From assembly GCF_032854445.1 (NCBI RefSeq), contig NW_027018041.1:43341-107340 (forward strand): DNA of 64,000 nt. The letters run 5' to 3'. Positions 1 through 10,687 of the stretch are shown here, piece by piece. A program made the position numbers and the translations under genes. The first letter of the stretch is position 1. Each line of letters starts with the position of its first letter. The notes beneath the pieces are model-generated. The model was given only the letters and a program-made list of their open reading frames with translations, did no database searches and was not told the DNA's origin. Source of the stretch: Liolophura sinensis (Eukaryota > Mollusca > Polyplacophora > Chitonida > Chitonidae).

Positions 1-550
1 TTTCGGCTACACTGTCCGTGATCTCTCGAAACGGTTGTAGGATGACATTGATTCCAGTTCCCATATAACTCCAGTACTCTGTTAGATGGCGTAGAGATCT
101 AACTACAACAGCAAACGACATGGACCTGTAAAAGTTAGCTTTGTTTTGCGCAGACCTCGTCCTCTTTACTATACGTTAAAGAGGCCAGGGTGATTGACAG
201 ATATGGACATGTGCCCTGGTCCAAGTGTTGACTTTCCAACGATGGCCGAGCTATGAGTGGAGCAGTGAGTCTGTGCATGGCATGTCGTGGATTGAGATGT
301 GAATGTACAAACCTGCTGTTACACTGGTCGTGTTTTTGCGTTATTTGTTACAAATAGCGGGCTAAGTCTGCCAAGGAATGACAGTTTTTCACTGGGCATA
401 GCGTAGCATCATTAAGGTCGTCGATCTATTCGAGGGAATGCAAATGACCGGCCGACTACATCAGTGACAAACGGTGTAAGGTCGCAAGGTAACTTTGAAA
501 GCCGTGTTTGTGGAACATGTGTCCTTCGAACATAGATCATGAAGGGGAAA
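1..550 (+). repeat. Unit 0 (partial, right end only)
   Basis: The window opens inside the inverted-repeat loop region. The right arm is present but mutated (CCCATATAACTCC). The tRNA-like stretch (243-298) and the run-up to core 1 follow. The sequence before base 1 is not visible. Confidence 0.9.
243..298 (+). other. Decayed tRNA-like stretch with Pol III A-box and weak B-box (unit 0 copy)
   Basis: TGGCCGAGCTA (243-253) matches the A-box TRGYNNARNNG at all but the last position. GATTGAGAT (290-298) lies 47 bases downstream, about tRNA spacing, preceded by the tRNA-like CATGTCGTG (CAGGTCGTG in many units). It matches the B-box GWTCRANNC at five of seven fixed positions. T5 at 333-337 would stop Pol III early. 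It recurs in most units, but is gone in units 4, 11, 40 and 43, and has lost the B-box part in 13, 15, 21 and 24. This fits a relic of a tRNA-derived SINE rather than a working gene. Confidence 0.45.
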
Positions 551-610
551 ACGTCATCGATCCGATCCGGGATCCCGGCCTAGGATCTGCTATTCGCAGA
601 TCCATTCTAG
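551..610. repeat. Reference copy of the 60-bp core with two inverted repeats
   Basis: The core starts ACGTCATCGATC, contains the perfect 12-bp palindrome CCGGGATCCCGG, then the stem GGATCTGC / GCAGATCC around TATTC, and ends ATTCTAG. It holds five GATC tetramers. The left boundary is GGGAAAACG, since several unrelated upstream sequences join there. The right boundary is the TTATT microsatellite or a hairpin module. Every unit entry in this annotation starts with its own core copy. Function unknown. Confidence 0.93.
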
Positions 611-615
611 TTATT

Positions 616-695
616 AGGGATCCCGTTCTCCCGAACGGGATCCCTATTGTAATCGTTCTGTTTTTAGGGATCCCGTTCTCCCGAACGGGATTCCT
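616..695. repeat. Hairpin modules of unit 1 (2 copies)
   Basis: Each copy has the arm GGGATCCCGTTC, the loop TCCC and the complementary arm, then a T-rich tail. Copies at 616-645 and 666-695. The second has one arm change (GGGATTCC). Confidence 0.9.
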
Positions 696-717
696 ATTGT
701 AATCGTTCTGTTTTTTC

Positions 718-749
<32 letters not shown>

Positions 750-871
750 TTTTTTTCACCGACTTTGTTCGCATGGAAACTTTTTTACCGTTTAACATAC
801 AGATCTGAAATTTTGCACACATATTCTGGCGGTGAATACCTCGGGACAAATTCTCAACTTTTTTGCCATGT

Positions 872-1060
872 CACGTGGTTCGGCCGCCATATTGGATTTT
901 GTGTAAAATCTTTAAAAATCTTCTTCTCCAGAACCACTGAACCGATCGTTTTCAAATTTGACATGCTGCTAGTAAGTTACGAGTTCTTTAAAGTTTGCGA
1001 AAATGGTTCACTTCCGGTCAAAATTCTGGAAGTTCGCCATTGGTCGAATTTATGACGTCA
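872..1060. promoter_or_regulatory. E-box / YY1-like / CCAAT / CRE motif cluster (unit 1 copy)
   Basis: CACGTG lies at 872-877. Minus-strand AATATGGCGGC at 883-893 fits the YY1 consensus AANATGGCGGC. An inverted CCAAT (ATTGG) lies nine bases before TGACGTCA (1053-1060). These are textbook metazoan binding-site consensuses, and binding here is inference. By eye, CACGTG is intact in 42 of 45 units (changed in 15, 17, 35), the YY1-like 11-mer in 36, and ATTGG plus TGACGTCA in 44 (both changed only in unit 8). No TATA box or gene lies downstream, so any promoter or enhancer role is unproven. Confidence 0.5.
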
Positions 1061-1987
1061 CAAAAAGTTCTCAAAGTTCAAATGTTCTGAACGTTTTCTG
1101 GTGTATCTTGAGCTGCTAATTCTGAATCTGCTTGTATTTTTTGCATATCTGTGTAACTTTTTGAGATATAAGCAAAAAACTCAAAAAAGTTACGTAAATT
1201 CAATGACCTGTAACTCGAGATCTGTGGGAGCTAGAAATGTGCAACCTGCACGAAATTGTAGCCCAAGACATGCTCTTTCGAGCATTCGTCAACAGATTTG
1301 AGGTCCGATCAATAGTTTTTTCGCTACATTCGTTTAAATGACAACACCGTTTTTTGTTTAGAAAAAGGTGCTAATCCTATTGCTTTAACATGGAGTTAGA
1401 TGGGGACAAAACTGGGTTTGTAGTATTTGACCTGATGCTTTCGGCTACACTGTCCTTGATCTCCCGAAACGGTTGTACGATGACATTGATTCCAGTTCCC
1501 ATCTAACTCCAGTACTCTATTAGATGGCGTAGAGATCTAACTACAACAGCAAACGACATGGACCTGTAAAAGTTAGCTTTGTTTTGCGCAGACCTCGTGC
1601 TCTTTACTATACGTTAAACAATCCAGGGTGATTAACAAATATGGATATGTGAACTGGTCCAAGTGCTGACTTTCTAACGATGGCCGAGCTATCAGTGGAA
1701 CAGTTAGTCTGTGCATGGCAGGTCGTGGATTAAGATGTGAATGTACAAACTTGCTGTTACACTGGTCGTGTTTTTGCATTATTTCTTACTAATAGCGGGT
1801 TAAGCCTGCCAAGGGACGACTGTTTTTCACTGGGCATAGCGTAGCATCATCAAGGTCGCCGATCTATTCGAGGGAATGCAAATGACCGGCCGACTGCCTC
1901 AATGACAAACGGTGTAAGGTTGCATGGAATCTTTGAAAGCCGTGCATGTGGAACATGTGTCCTTCGAACAAGAACGTGAAGATGAAA

Positions 1988-3312
1988 ACGTCATCGATCA
2001 GATCCGGGATCCCGGCCTAGGATCTGCTATTCGCAGATCCATTCTAGTTTCTTATTATTATTATTATTATTATTATTTTTTTTTCACCGACCTTGTTCGC
2101 ATGGAAACTTTTTTACCGTTCAACATACAGGTCTGAAATTTTGCACACATAATCTGGCGGTGAATATCTCGGGACAAATTCTCCACTTTTTTGCTATGTC
2201 ACGTGGTTTGGCCGCCATATTGTATTTTGTTGAAAATATTTAAAAATCTTCTTCTCAAGAACACTGAACCGATCGGTTTCAAACTTGACATGCAGCTAGT
2301 AAGTTACGAGTTCTTTAAAGTTTGCGAAAATGGTTCACTTCGGGTCAAAATTCTTGAAGCTCGCCATTGGTCGAATTTGTGACGTCACAAAAAGTTCTCA
2401 AAGTTCAATTGTTCTGAACGCATTCTGATGTATCTTGAGCTGCTGATTCTGAATCTGCTTGTGTTTTTTGCATATCTGTGTAACTTTTTAAGATATAAGC
2501 AAAAAACTCAAAAAAATGGCGTAAATTCAATGACCTGTAACTCGAGAACTATGACAGCTAGAAATGTGCAACCTGGACGAAATTGTAGCCCAAGACATGC
2601 TCTTTCGATCACTCGTCAACAGATTTGAGCTCCGATTAATAGTTTTTTCCCTATAAGCGTTTAAATCACAACACCGCTTTTTGTTTAGAAAAGACGCGAA
2701 TCCCTTTGCTTTAACATGGAGTTAGATGGGGACTTAACTGGGTTTGTAGTATTTGACCTGATGCTTTCGCCTACACTGTCCGTGATCTCCCGAAACGGTT
2801 GTAGGATGACATTGAGTACAGTTCCCATCTAACTCCAGTACTCTATTAGATGGCGTAGAGATCTAACTACAGCAGCAAACGACATGGACCTGTAAAAGTT
2901 AGCTTTGCTTTGCGCAAACCTCGTCCTCTTTACTATATGTTAAACAGGCCAGGGTGATTGACAGATATGGACATGTGCCCTGGTCCAAGTGCTGACTTTC
3001 TAACCATGGCCGAGCTATCAGTGGAGCTGTGAGTCTGTGCATGGCAGGTCGTGGATTGAGATGTGAAGGTACAAACTTGCTGTTACACTGGTCGTGTTTT
3101 TGCGTTATTTCTTACAATAGCGGCTAAGTCTGCCAAGAAACGACCGTTTCTCACTGGGCATAGCGTAGCATTAATAAGATCGCCGATCTATTCGAGGGAT
3201 TGCAAATGACCGGCCGACTGCCTCAGTGACAAACGGTGTAAAGTCGCATGGAAACTTTGAAAGCCGTGTATGTGGAACATGTGTCCTTCGAACACAGAAC
3301 ATGAAGGGGAAA
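1988..3312 (+). repeat. Unit 2 (1325 bp, type a/p, no hairpin)
   Basis: Core 1988-2047, followed directly by TTTCTTATTATT, which matches the right end of a hairpin module. The sequence is nearly identical to unit 5, including the unusual GTTGAAAATATTTAAAAATC. CRE 2380-2387. Confidence 0.92.
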
Positions 3313-4779
3313 ACGTCATCGATCAGATCCGGGATCCCGGCCTAGGATCTGCTATTCGCAGATCCATTCTAGTTAGGGATCCCGTTCTCCCGAACGGGAT
3401 CCCTATTGTAATCGTTCTGTTTTTAGGGATCCCGTTCTCCCGAACGGGATCCCTTTTGTTATTGTTCTGTTTTTTCTTATTAGGGATCCCGTTCTCCCGA
3501 ACGGGATCCCTATTGTATTCGTTCTGTTTTTTCTTATTATTATTATTATTATTATTTTTTTTTCACCGACTTTGTTCGCATGGAAACTTTTTCACCGTTC
3601 AACATACAGGTCTGAAAATTTGCACACATAATCTGGCGGTGAATATCTCGGGACAAATTCTCCACTTTTTTGTTATGTCACGTGGTTCGGCCGCCATATT
3701 GGATTTTGTGTAAAATCTTTAAAAATCTTCTTCTCCAGAACCACTCAACCGATCGTTCTCAAATTTGATATGCAGCTAGTAGGTTACGAGTTCTTTAAAG
3801 TTTGCGAAAATGGTTCACTTCCGGTCAAAACTCTGGAAGCTCGCCATTGGTCGAAATTATGACGTCACAAAAAGTTCTCAAAGTTCAAATGTTCTCAACG
3901 TATTCTGGTGTATCTTGAGCTGCTGATTCCGAATCTGCTTGTATTTTTTGTATATCTGTGTAATTTTTTGAGATATGTGCAGAAAACTAAAAAAATTACG
4001 TAATTTTAATGGCCTTTTAATCGAGAACTATGACAGCTAGAAATGTGCAACCTGCATGAAAATGTAGTTCAAGACACGCTCTTTCGATCATTCGTCAACG
4101 GATTTGAGCTCCGATTATTAGTTTTCTCGCTAGGGGCGTTTAAATCACAACACCGTTTTTGTTTAGAAAAAGATGGGAATCCTATTGATTTAACATGGAG
4201 TTAGATGGGGACTGGACTGGATTTGTAGTATTTGACCTGATGCTTTCGGCTACACTGTCCGTGATCTCCAGAAACCGTTGTAGGATGACATTCAGCTACA
4301 CAGTACTATATTAGATGGTGTAGAGATCTAACTACAACAGTAAACGGCATGCAACTGTGAAAGTTAGCTTTGTTTTGCGTAGACCTCGTCCTCTTTACTA
4401 CACGTTAAACAGGCCAGGGTAATTGACAGATATGGACATGTGCCGTGGCCCAAGTGCGGGCTTTCTATTGATGGCCGAGCTATCATGAGAGCCGTGAGTC
4501 TGTGCATGGCGTGTCGTGGATTGAGATGTGAATGTACAAACTTGCTGTTACACTGGTCGTGTTTTTGCGTTATTTCTTACAAATAGCGGGCTAAGTGTGC
4601 CAAGGAACGACCGTTTTTCACTAGGCATAGCCTAACTTCATTAAGTTCGCCGATCTATTCACGGGAATGCAAATGACCGGCCGACTGCCTCAGTGACAAA
4701 CGGTGTAAGGTCGCATGGAAACTTTGAAAGCCGTGTATGTGGAACATGTGTCCTTCGAACACAGAACATGAAGGGGAAA
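3313..4779 (+). repeat. Unit 3 (1467 bp, type a/q, three hairpins)
   Basis: Core 3313-3372, with three hairpin modules (3375-3511). CRE 3860-3867. The right arm of the internal inverted repeat is replaced by CATTCAGCTACACAG near 4290. The end belongs to the subfamily with GGCATGCAACTGTGAAAG. Confidence 0.92.
3375..3511. repeat. Hairpin modules of unit 3 (3 copies)
   Basis: Copies at 3375-3404, 3425-3454 and 3482-3511, all with 12-bp arms and loop TCCC. The tails differ (TATTGTAATCG, TTTTGTTATTG, TATTGTATTCG). Confidence 0.9.
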
Positions 4780-5867
4780 ACGTCATCGATCCGATCCGGG
4801 ATCCCGGCCTAGGATCTGCTATTCGCAGATCCATTCTAGTTATTATTATTATTATTATTATTATTATTTTTTTTTTTCGATTTTGTTAGCAGCAGAACTC
4901 AAACACCGTTCAACACAGAAGTTCAAAATTTTGCACACATAATCTTGCGGAAATTTTCTAGGGGTATATTTTTTTTTTTTTGGCTATGTCACGTGGTTCG
5001 GCCGCCATATTGGATTTAGTGTAAAATCTTTAAAAATCTTCTTCTCCAGAACCACTGAACCGATCGTTTTCAAATTCGACATGCAGCTAGTAGGTCACGA
5101 GTTCTTTAAAGTTTGCGAAAATGGTTTACTTCCGGTCAAAACTCTGGAAGCTCGCCATTGGTCGAATTTGTGACGTCACAAAAAGTTCTCAAAGTTCAAA
5201 TGTTCTTAACGTATTCTGATGTATCTTGAGCTGCTGATTTCGAATCTGCCTGTACTTTTTACATATCTGTATAACTTTTTGAGATATTAGCAAAAAACTC
5301 AAAAAAGTTACGTAAGTTCAATGACATGTAACTCGAGAACTATGACAGCTAGAAATGTGCAACCTGCATAAAACTGTAGTTCAAGACACGCTCTTTCGAT
5401 CATTCGTCAACGGATTTGAGCTCCGATTAATAGTTTTCTTGCTAGAGGCGTTTAAATAACAACACCGTTTTTGTTTAGAAAAAGATGGGAATCCTATTGA
5501 TTTAACATGGAGTTAGATGGGGATTGAACTGGGTTTGTAGTATTTGACCTGATGCTTTCGGCTACACTGTCCGTGATCTCCCAAAACGGTTGTAGGATGA
5601 CATTGATTCCAGTTCAAACTTGTACAATCTTGCTGTTACACTGGTCGTGTTTTTGTGTTATTTCTTACAAATAGCGTTCTAAGTCTGGCAAGAAACGACA
5701 GTTTTTCACTGGGCATAGCGTAGCATCATTAAGGTCGCCGATCTATTCGAGGGATTGCAAATGACCGGCCGACTGACTAAGTGATAAACGGTGTAAGGTC
5801 GCATGGAAACATTGAAAGCCGTGTATGTCAAACATGTGTCCTTCGAACACAGAACATGAAGGGGAAA
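4780..5867 (+). repeat. Unit 4 (1088 bp, type b/p, internally deleted)
   Basis: Core 4780-4839. CRE 5171-5178. About 237 bp are missing at about 5615: the right inverted-repeat arm after CCAGTTC joins AAACTTGTACAA, so the tRNA-like stretch is lost. Unit 40 has the same junction. Confidence 0.92.
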
Positions 5868-7196
5868 ACGTCATCGATCAGATCCGGGATCCCGGCCTAG
5901 GATCTGCTGTTCGCAGATCCATTCTAGTTTCTTATTATTATTATTATTATTATTATTTTTTTTTTCACCGACCTTGTTCGCATGGAAACTTTTTTACCGT
6001 TCAACATACAGGTCTGAAATTTTGCACACATAATCTGGCGGTGAATATCTCGGGACAAATTCTCCACTTTTTTGCTATGTCACGTGGTTTGGCCGCCATA
6101 TTGTATTTTGTTGAAAATATTTAAAAATCTTCTTCTCAAGAACCACTGAACCGATCGGTTTCAAACTTGACATGCAGCTAGTAAGTTACGAGTTCTTTAA
6201 AGTTTGCGAAAATGGTTCACTTCGGGTCAAAATTCTTGAAGCTCGCCATTGGTCGAATTTGTGACGTCACAAAAAGTTCTCAAAGTTCAATTGTTCTGAA
6301 CGCATTCTGATGTATCTTGAGCTGCTGATTCTGAATCTGCTTGTGTTTTTTGCATATCTCTGTAACTTTTTAAGATATAAGCAAAAAACTCAAAAAATGG
6401 CGTAAATTCAATGACCTGTAACTCGAGAACTATGACAGCTAGAAATGTGCAACCTGGACGAAATTGTAGCCCAAGACATGCTCTTTCGATCATTCGTCAA
6501 CAGATTTGAGCTCCGATTAATAGTTTTTTCCCTACAAGCGTTTAAATCACAACACCGCTTTTTGTTTAGAAAAAGACGCGAATCCCTTTGCTTTAACATG
6601 GAGTTAGATGGGGACTTAACTGGGTTTGTAGTATTTGACCTGATGCTTTCGCCTACACTGTCCGTGATCTCCCGAAACGGTTGTAGGATGACATTGAGTA
6701 CAGTTCCCATCTAACTCCAGTACTCTATTAGATGGCGTAGAGATCTAACTACAGCAGCAAACGACATGGACCTGTAAAAGTTAGCTTTGCTTTGCGCAAA
6801 CCTCGTCCTCTTTACTATATGTTAAACAGGCCAGGGTGATTGACAGATATGGACATGTGCCCTGGTCCAAGTGCTGACTTTCTAACCATGGCCGAGCTAT
6901 CAGTGGAGCTGTGAGTCTGTGCATGGCAGGTCGTGGATTGAGATGTGAAGGTACAAACTTGCTGTTACACTGGTCGTGTTTTTGCCTTATTTCTTACAAA
7001 TAGCGGGCTAAGTCTGCCAAGAAACGACCGTTTCTCACTGGGCATAGCGTAGCATTAATAAGATCGCCGATCTATTCGAGGGATTGCAAATGACCGGCCG
7101 ACTGCCTCAGTGACAAACGGTGTAAAGTCGCATGGAAACTTTGAAAGCCGTGTATGTGGAACATGTGTCCTTCGAACACAGAACATGAAGGGGAAA
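5868..7196 (+). repeat. Unit 5 (1329 bp, type a/p, no hairpin)
   Basis: Core 5868-5927 reads GCTGTTCGC rather than GCTATTCGC. TTTCTTATT follows it. The body is nearly identical to unit 2. CRE 6262-6269. Confidence 0.92.
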
Positions 7197-7434
7197 ACGT
7201 CATCGATCAGATCCGGGATCCCGGCCTAGGATCTGCTATTCGCAGATCCATTCTAGTTATTATTATTATTATTTTTTTTTCACCGATTTTTGTTAGCAAG
7301 GAAACTTTTTTACCGTTCAACATAGAGGTCTCAATTTTTGCACACAAATTTTGGCGGAGATTTTCCAGGGATAAATTCTCCATTTTTTTTTCATGTCACG
7401 TGGTTCGGCCGCCATATTGGATTTTGTGTAAAAC

Positions 7435-7465
<31 letters not shown>

Positions 7466-8440
7466 ACCGATCGTTTTCAAATTTAACATGCAGCTAGTAG
7501 GTTACGAGTTCTTTAAAGTTTGAGAAAACGGTTAACGTACGTTTAAAACTCTGGAAGCTCGCTATTGGTCGAATTTGTGACGTCACAAAAAGTTCTCAAA
7601 GTTCATATGTTCTGAACGCATTCTGATGTATCTTGAGCTGTTGATTCGGAATCTGGTTGTATTTTTTGCATATCTGTGTAATTTTCGGAGATATTAGCAA
7701 AAAACTGAAAAAAGTTACGCAACTTCAAGGACCTGTAACTTAAGAACTAAGGCAGCTAGAAATGTGCAATCTTCACCAAATTGTAGCCCAAGACATGCTC
7801 TTTCGAGCATACGTCAACGGATTTGAGCTCCGATTAATAGTTTTTTCGCTACAAGCGTTTAAATGACAACACCGTTTTTTGTTTAGAAAAAGATGGGAAT
7901 CCTGTTGCTTTAACATGGAGTTAGATGGGGACTGCACTGGGTTTGTAGTATTTGACCTGATGCTTTCGGCTACACTGTCCGTGACCTCCAGAAACGGTTG
8001 TGCTATGACATTCAGTCCAGTTCCCATCTAACTCCAGTACTCTATTAGATGGCGTAGAGATCTAACTACAACAGCAAACGACGTGGACCTGTAAATGTTA
8101 GCTTTGTTTTGCGCAGACCTTGTTTTCTTCACTATACGCTAACCAGGCCAGGGTGATTGACAGATATGGACATGTGCCGTGGTCCAGGTGTTGACTTTCT
8201 GACAACAGCCGAGCTATGAGTAGAGCTGTGAGTCTGTGCATGGCAGGTCGTGGATTGAGACGTGGAAGTTCAAATTTGCTGTTACACGGGCTGTGTTTTT
8301 ACATTATTTCTTACATAATGCCAGCCAAGTCTGCCAAGGAATGACCGTTTTTCACTGGGCATAGCGTCGCATAGGGAATGACCGGCCGACTGCCTCAGTG
8401 ACAAACGGTGTAAGGTCGCATGGAGACTTTGAAAGCCGTG

Positions 8441-8670
8441 TAGCTAGTTATGTGTTGATTTTCGACCAATAACTTATGTTCTCATATAAAAGATGAAAGC
8501 ATAAAGAAAATTTGTATGTAGAGTTGAAGTGAGATTTGCGACTTCCTTGGGGACTACGTGAGATATACAATAGTGTGGGTGGTAGGGGAGATGCTGGTGA
8601 AATTTTCTAAGACTTGACCTAATTACACAAGGATTTAAACGCTAACCGTCTTCCGTCTGCGTGGTGTGAC
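8441..8670. other. Unique ~230-bp sequence inside unit 6
   Basis: This is the only stretch of this size that I do not see repeated in the window. It lies between the standard run-up (GCCGTGTAG) and module B. It contains CCAAT at 8466-8470 and TATAAAAG at 8485-8492, which could occur by chance in AT-rich DNA. No ORF or RNA gene was recognised. It may be the original left flank of module B, or a separate insertion. Confidence 0.6.
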
Positions 8671-9367
8671 GCCTGTCAGTCATGTCAGAGTTCGATCCCA
8701 GCTTAGCCAATTTGTCAGGCGATAAAAATGTTGTGAATTTTAAGGTTTCAAGTAGGCTGCTAGGCGTAGTTCGATGTTCTGATGACGAATTTGGTTGTTT
8801 TTCCTTTGTCCGACGCACGGTTTTGTCGCCAATTGCCATCAAAGTGCGAAAAATTGCAATTTTCGCCCATGTTTGGCCGTCACGTGACACAAAACTTCTG
8901 CAGCTGTGGAGATGAAAATCACTGAGTGCAAAGGGCAATATGCGTACTGTAGGCGTGCATAAAATCATGGAAGTGTGTCAATAAATGTGGGAGTTGCAAT
9001 GCTTCAAATATTGTCCAAAGGCCGATTGGCTATATTTGGCACTTTGACGTCCCCATGTTATATGATGCATTTTAAATGCATTTGCGACTGGGATAAAGGC
9101 ACGAACAATGTAAGCATGCTACCCGACGTAGTTTGACGTCCTGATCATGAATCTGGACTTATTTCTTTTTGGAGACGCATAGTTTTGCCGCAAATGGCGA
9201 TAAAAACGCGAAAAAGCGCAATTTTTCACCATATTTGGAGATCTATTGCGAGGAAACCGTAACAGCCGTAAAGCTAAAAATCACCGAGTACAAAGCGCTA
9301 AATACGTACACTATGTGTGCCGAAAATCTTTGATCTGTGTCAACAACCACAGGACATGCAGGGGAAA
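8671..9367 (+). repeat. Module B, copy 1 (unit 6)
   Basis: An alternative segment replaces or extends the unit's right end. It begins GCCTGTCAGTCATG, has the perfect Pol III B-box GTTCGATCCC at 8690-8699 with no A-box at the right distance, and contains two diverged copies of a ~228-bp sequence (8758-8983 and 9117-9345). The last ~30 bp (CCACAGGACATGCAGGGG) resemble the standard run-up to a core. Confidence 0.85.
9065..9081. repeat. Short AT-rich palindrome in module B
   Basis: ATGCATTTTAAATGCAT is a perfect inverted repeat with 8-bp arms and one central base. Other module B copies vary only near the centre (TTTTC, TTTTG), keeping 7-bp arms. Confidence 0.8.
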
Positions 9368-10687
9368 ATGTCATCGATCCGATCCGGGATCCCGGCCTAG
9401 GATCTGCTATTCGCAGATCCATTCTAGTTATTATTATTATTATTATTATTTTTTTTTTCGATTTTGTTAGCAGCAGAACTCCAACACCGTTCAACATAGA
9501 AGTTTAAAATTTTGTACACACAATGTAGAGGAAATTTTCTAGGGGTATATATTTTTTTTTTTTTTGCTATGTCACGTGGTTCGGCCGCCATATTGGATTA
9601 TGAGTAAAATCTTTAAAAATCTTCTTCTCCAGAACCACTGAACCGATCGATCTCAAATTTGACATGCAACTAGTAGGTCAGGAGTTCTTCAAAGTTTGCG
9701 AAAATGGTTCACTTCCGGTCAAATCTCTGGAAGCTCGCTATTGGTCGAATTTGTGACGTCACAAAAAGTTCTCAAAGTTCAATTGTTCTGAACGTATTCT
9801 GGTGTATCTTGAGCTGCTGATTCCGAATCTGGTTGTATTTTTTGCATATCTGTGTAACTTTTTGAGATATTAGCAAAAAACTGAAAAAAGTTACGTAACT
9901 TGAATGACCTGTAACTCGAGAACTATGACAGCTAGAAATGTGCAACCTGCAAGAAATTGTAGCCCAAGACATGCTCTTTCGAGCATTGTCAATGGATTTG
10001 AGCTGCGATCGATAGATTTTTTCTACAAGCGTTTAAATGACAACACTGTTTTTTGTTTGGAAAAAGGTGGGAATCCCATTGCTTTAACATGGAGTTAGAT
10101 GGGGACTGGACTGGGTTTGTAGTATTTGACCTGATGCTTTCGGCTACACTGTCCGTGATTTCCCGAAACGGTTGTAGGATGACATTGATTCCAGTTCCCA
10201 TCTAACTCCAGTACTCTATTAGAAGGCGTAGAGATCTAACTACAACAGCAAACGACATGGACCTGTAAAAGTTAGCTTTGTTTTGCGCAGACCTCGTGCT
10301 CTTTACTATACGTTAAACAATCCAGGGTGATTAACAAACATGGATATGTGAACTGGTCCAAGTGCTGACTTTCCAACGATGGCCGAGCTATCAGTGGAGC
10401 AGTTAGTCTGTGCATGGCATGTCGTGGATTGAGATGTGAATGTACAAACTTGCTGTTACACTGGTCGTGTTTTTGCCTTATTTCTTACAAATAGCGGGCT
10501 AAGTCTGCCAAGGAACGACCGTTTTTCACTGGGCATAGCGTAGCATCATTAAGGTCGCCGATCTATTCGAGGGAATGCAAATGACCGGCCGACTGCCTCA
10601 ATGGCGAAAGGTGTAAGGTCGCATGGAAACTTTGAAAGCCGTGTATATAGAACATGTGTCCTTCGAACACAGAACATGAAGGGGAAA
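9368..10687 (+). repeat. Unit 7 (1320 bp, type b/p, no hairpin)
   Basis: Core 9368-9427 begins ATGTCATCGATC instead of ACGTCATCGATC. CRE 9754-9761. Its internal inverted repeat is complete (10090-10210) and is used as the reference copy here. Confidence 0.92.
10090..10210. repeat. Internal inverted repeat with 20-bp arms (unit 7 copy)
   Basis: Left arm TGGAGTTAGATGGGGACTGG (10090-10109) and right arm CCAGTTCCCATCTAACTCCA (10191-10210) are complementary at 19 of 20 positions, with an 81-base loop. A second pair, TTTCGG (10138-10143) and CCGAAA (10163-10168), nests inside. The structure recurs in most units. The right arm is missing or truncated in units 3, 4, 29, 31, 40, 43 and 44. It could be the termini of a small MITE-like element, but I see no target-site duplication. 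Confidence 0.8.

Larger units (their letters stand above)
551..1987 (+). repeat. Unit 1 (1437 bp, type a/p, two hairpins)
   Basis: Core 551-610. Two hairpin modules (616-695) precede a TTA/T tract ending near 757. E-box 872-877, YY1-like site 883-893, CRE 1053-1060. The left arm of the inverted repeat is altered (GGGGACAAAACTGG). Bases from about 700 to 2047 are nearly identical to about 31520-32874 in units 23/24. Confidence 0.92.
7197..9367 (+). repeat. Unit 6 (2171 bp, type c/p, carries module B and unique DNA)
   Basis: Core 7197-7256. CRE 7578-7585. The standard unit runs to about 8440. About 230 bp seen nowhere else in the window follow, and then module B (8671-9367) leads into core 7. 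This is the longest unit. Confidence 0.9.

Noticed and set aside
243-298. A functional tRNA gene
   Set aside because: The B-box is degenerate, no acceptor stem pairing is seen, and several units have lost half or all of the stretch.
614-620. TTAGGG, the metazoan telomere motif, at the left edge of hairpin modules
   Set aside because: It is single, never tandem, and arises from TTA joined to GGGATCCC.
616-645. GC-rich hairpin followed by a T run, resembling a rho-independent terminator
   Set aside because: It lies in a gene-free eukaryotic-type satellite, the T run is ~20 bases away, and it occurs in runs of up to four inside a microsatellite.
886-895. SRF CArG box at CCATATTGG
   Set aside because: There are only five A/T bases between CC and GG instead of six, so it does not meet the CC(A/T)6GG consensus.
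10131-10168. Hammerhead-ribozyme-like order CTGATG ... stem ... CGAAAC in the inverted-repeat loop
   Set aside because: The invariant CUGANGA box is CTGATGC in essentially all units, and the flanking stems I and III do not pair. CTGATGA near 8779 is not conserved and lacks a GAAA partner.
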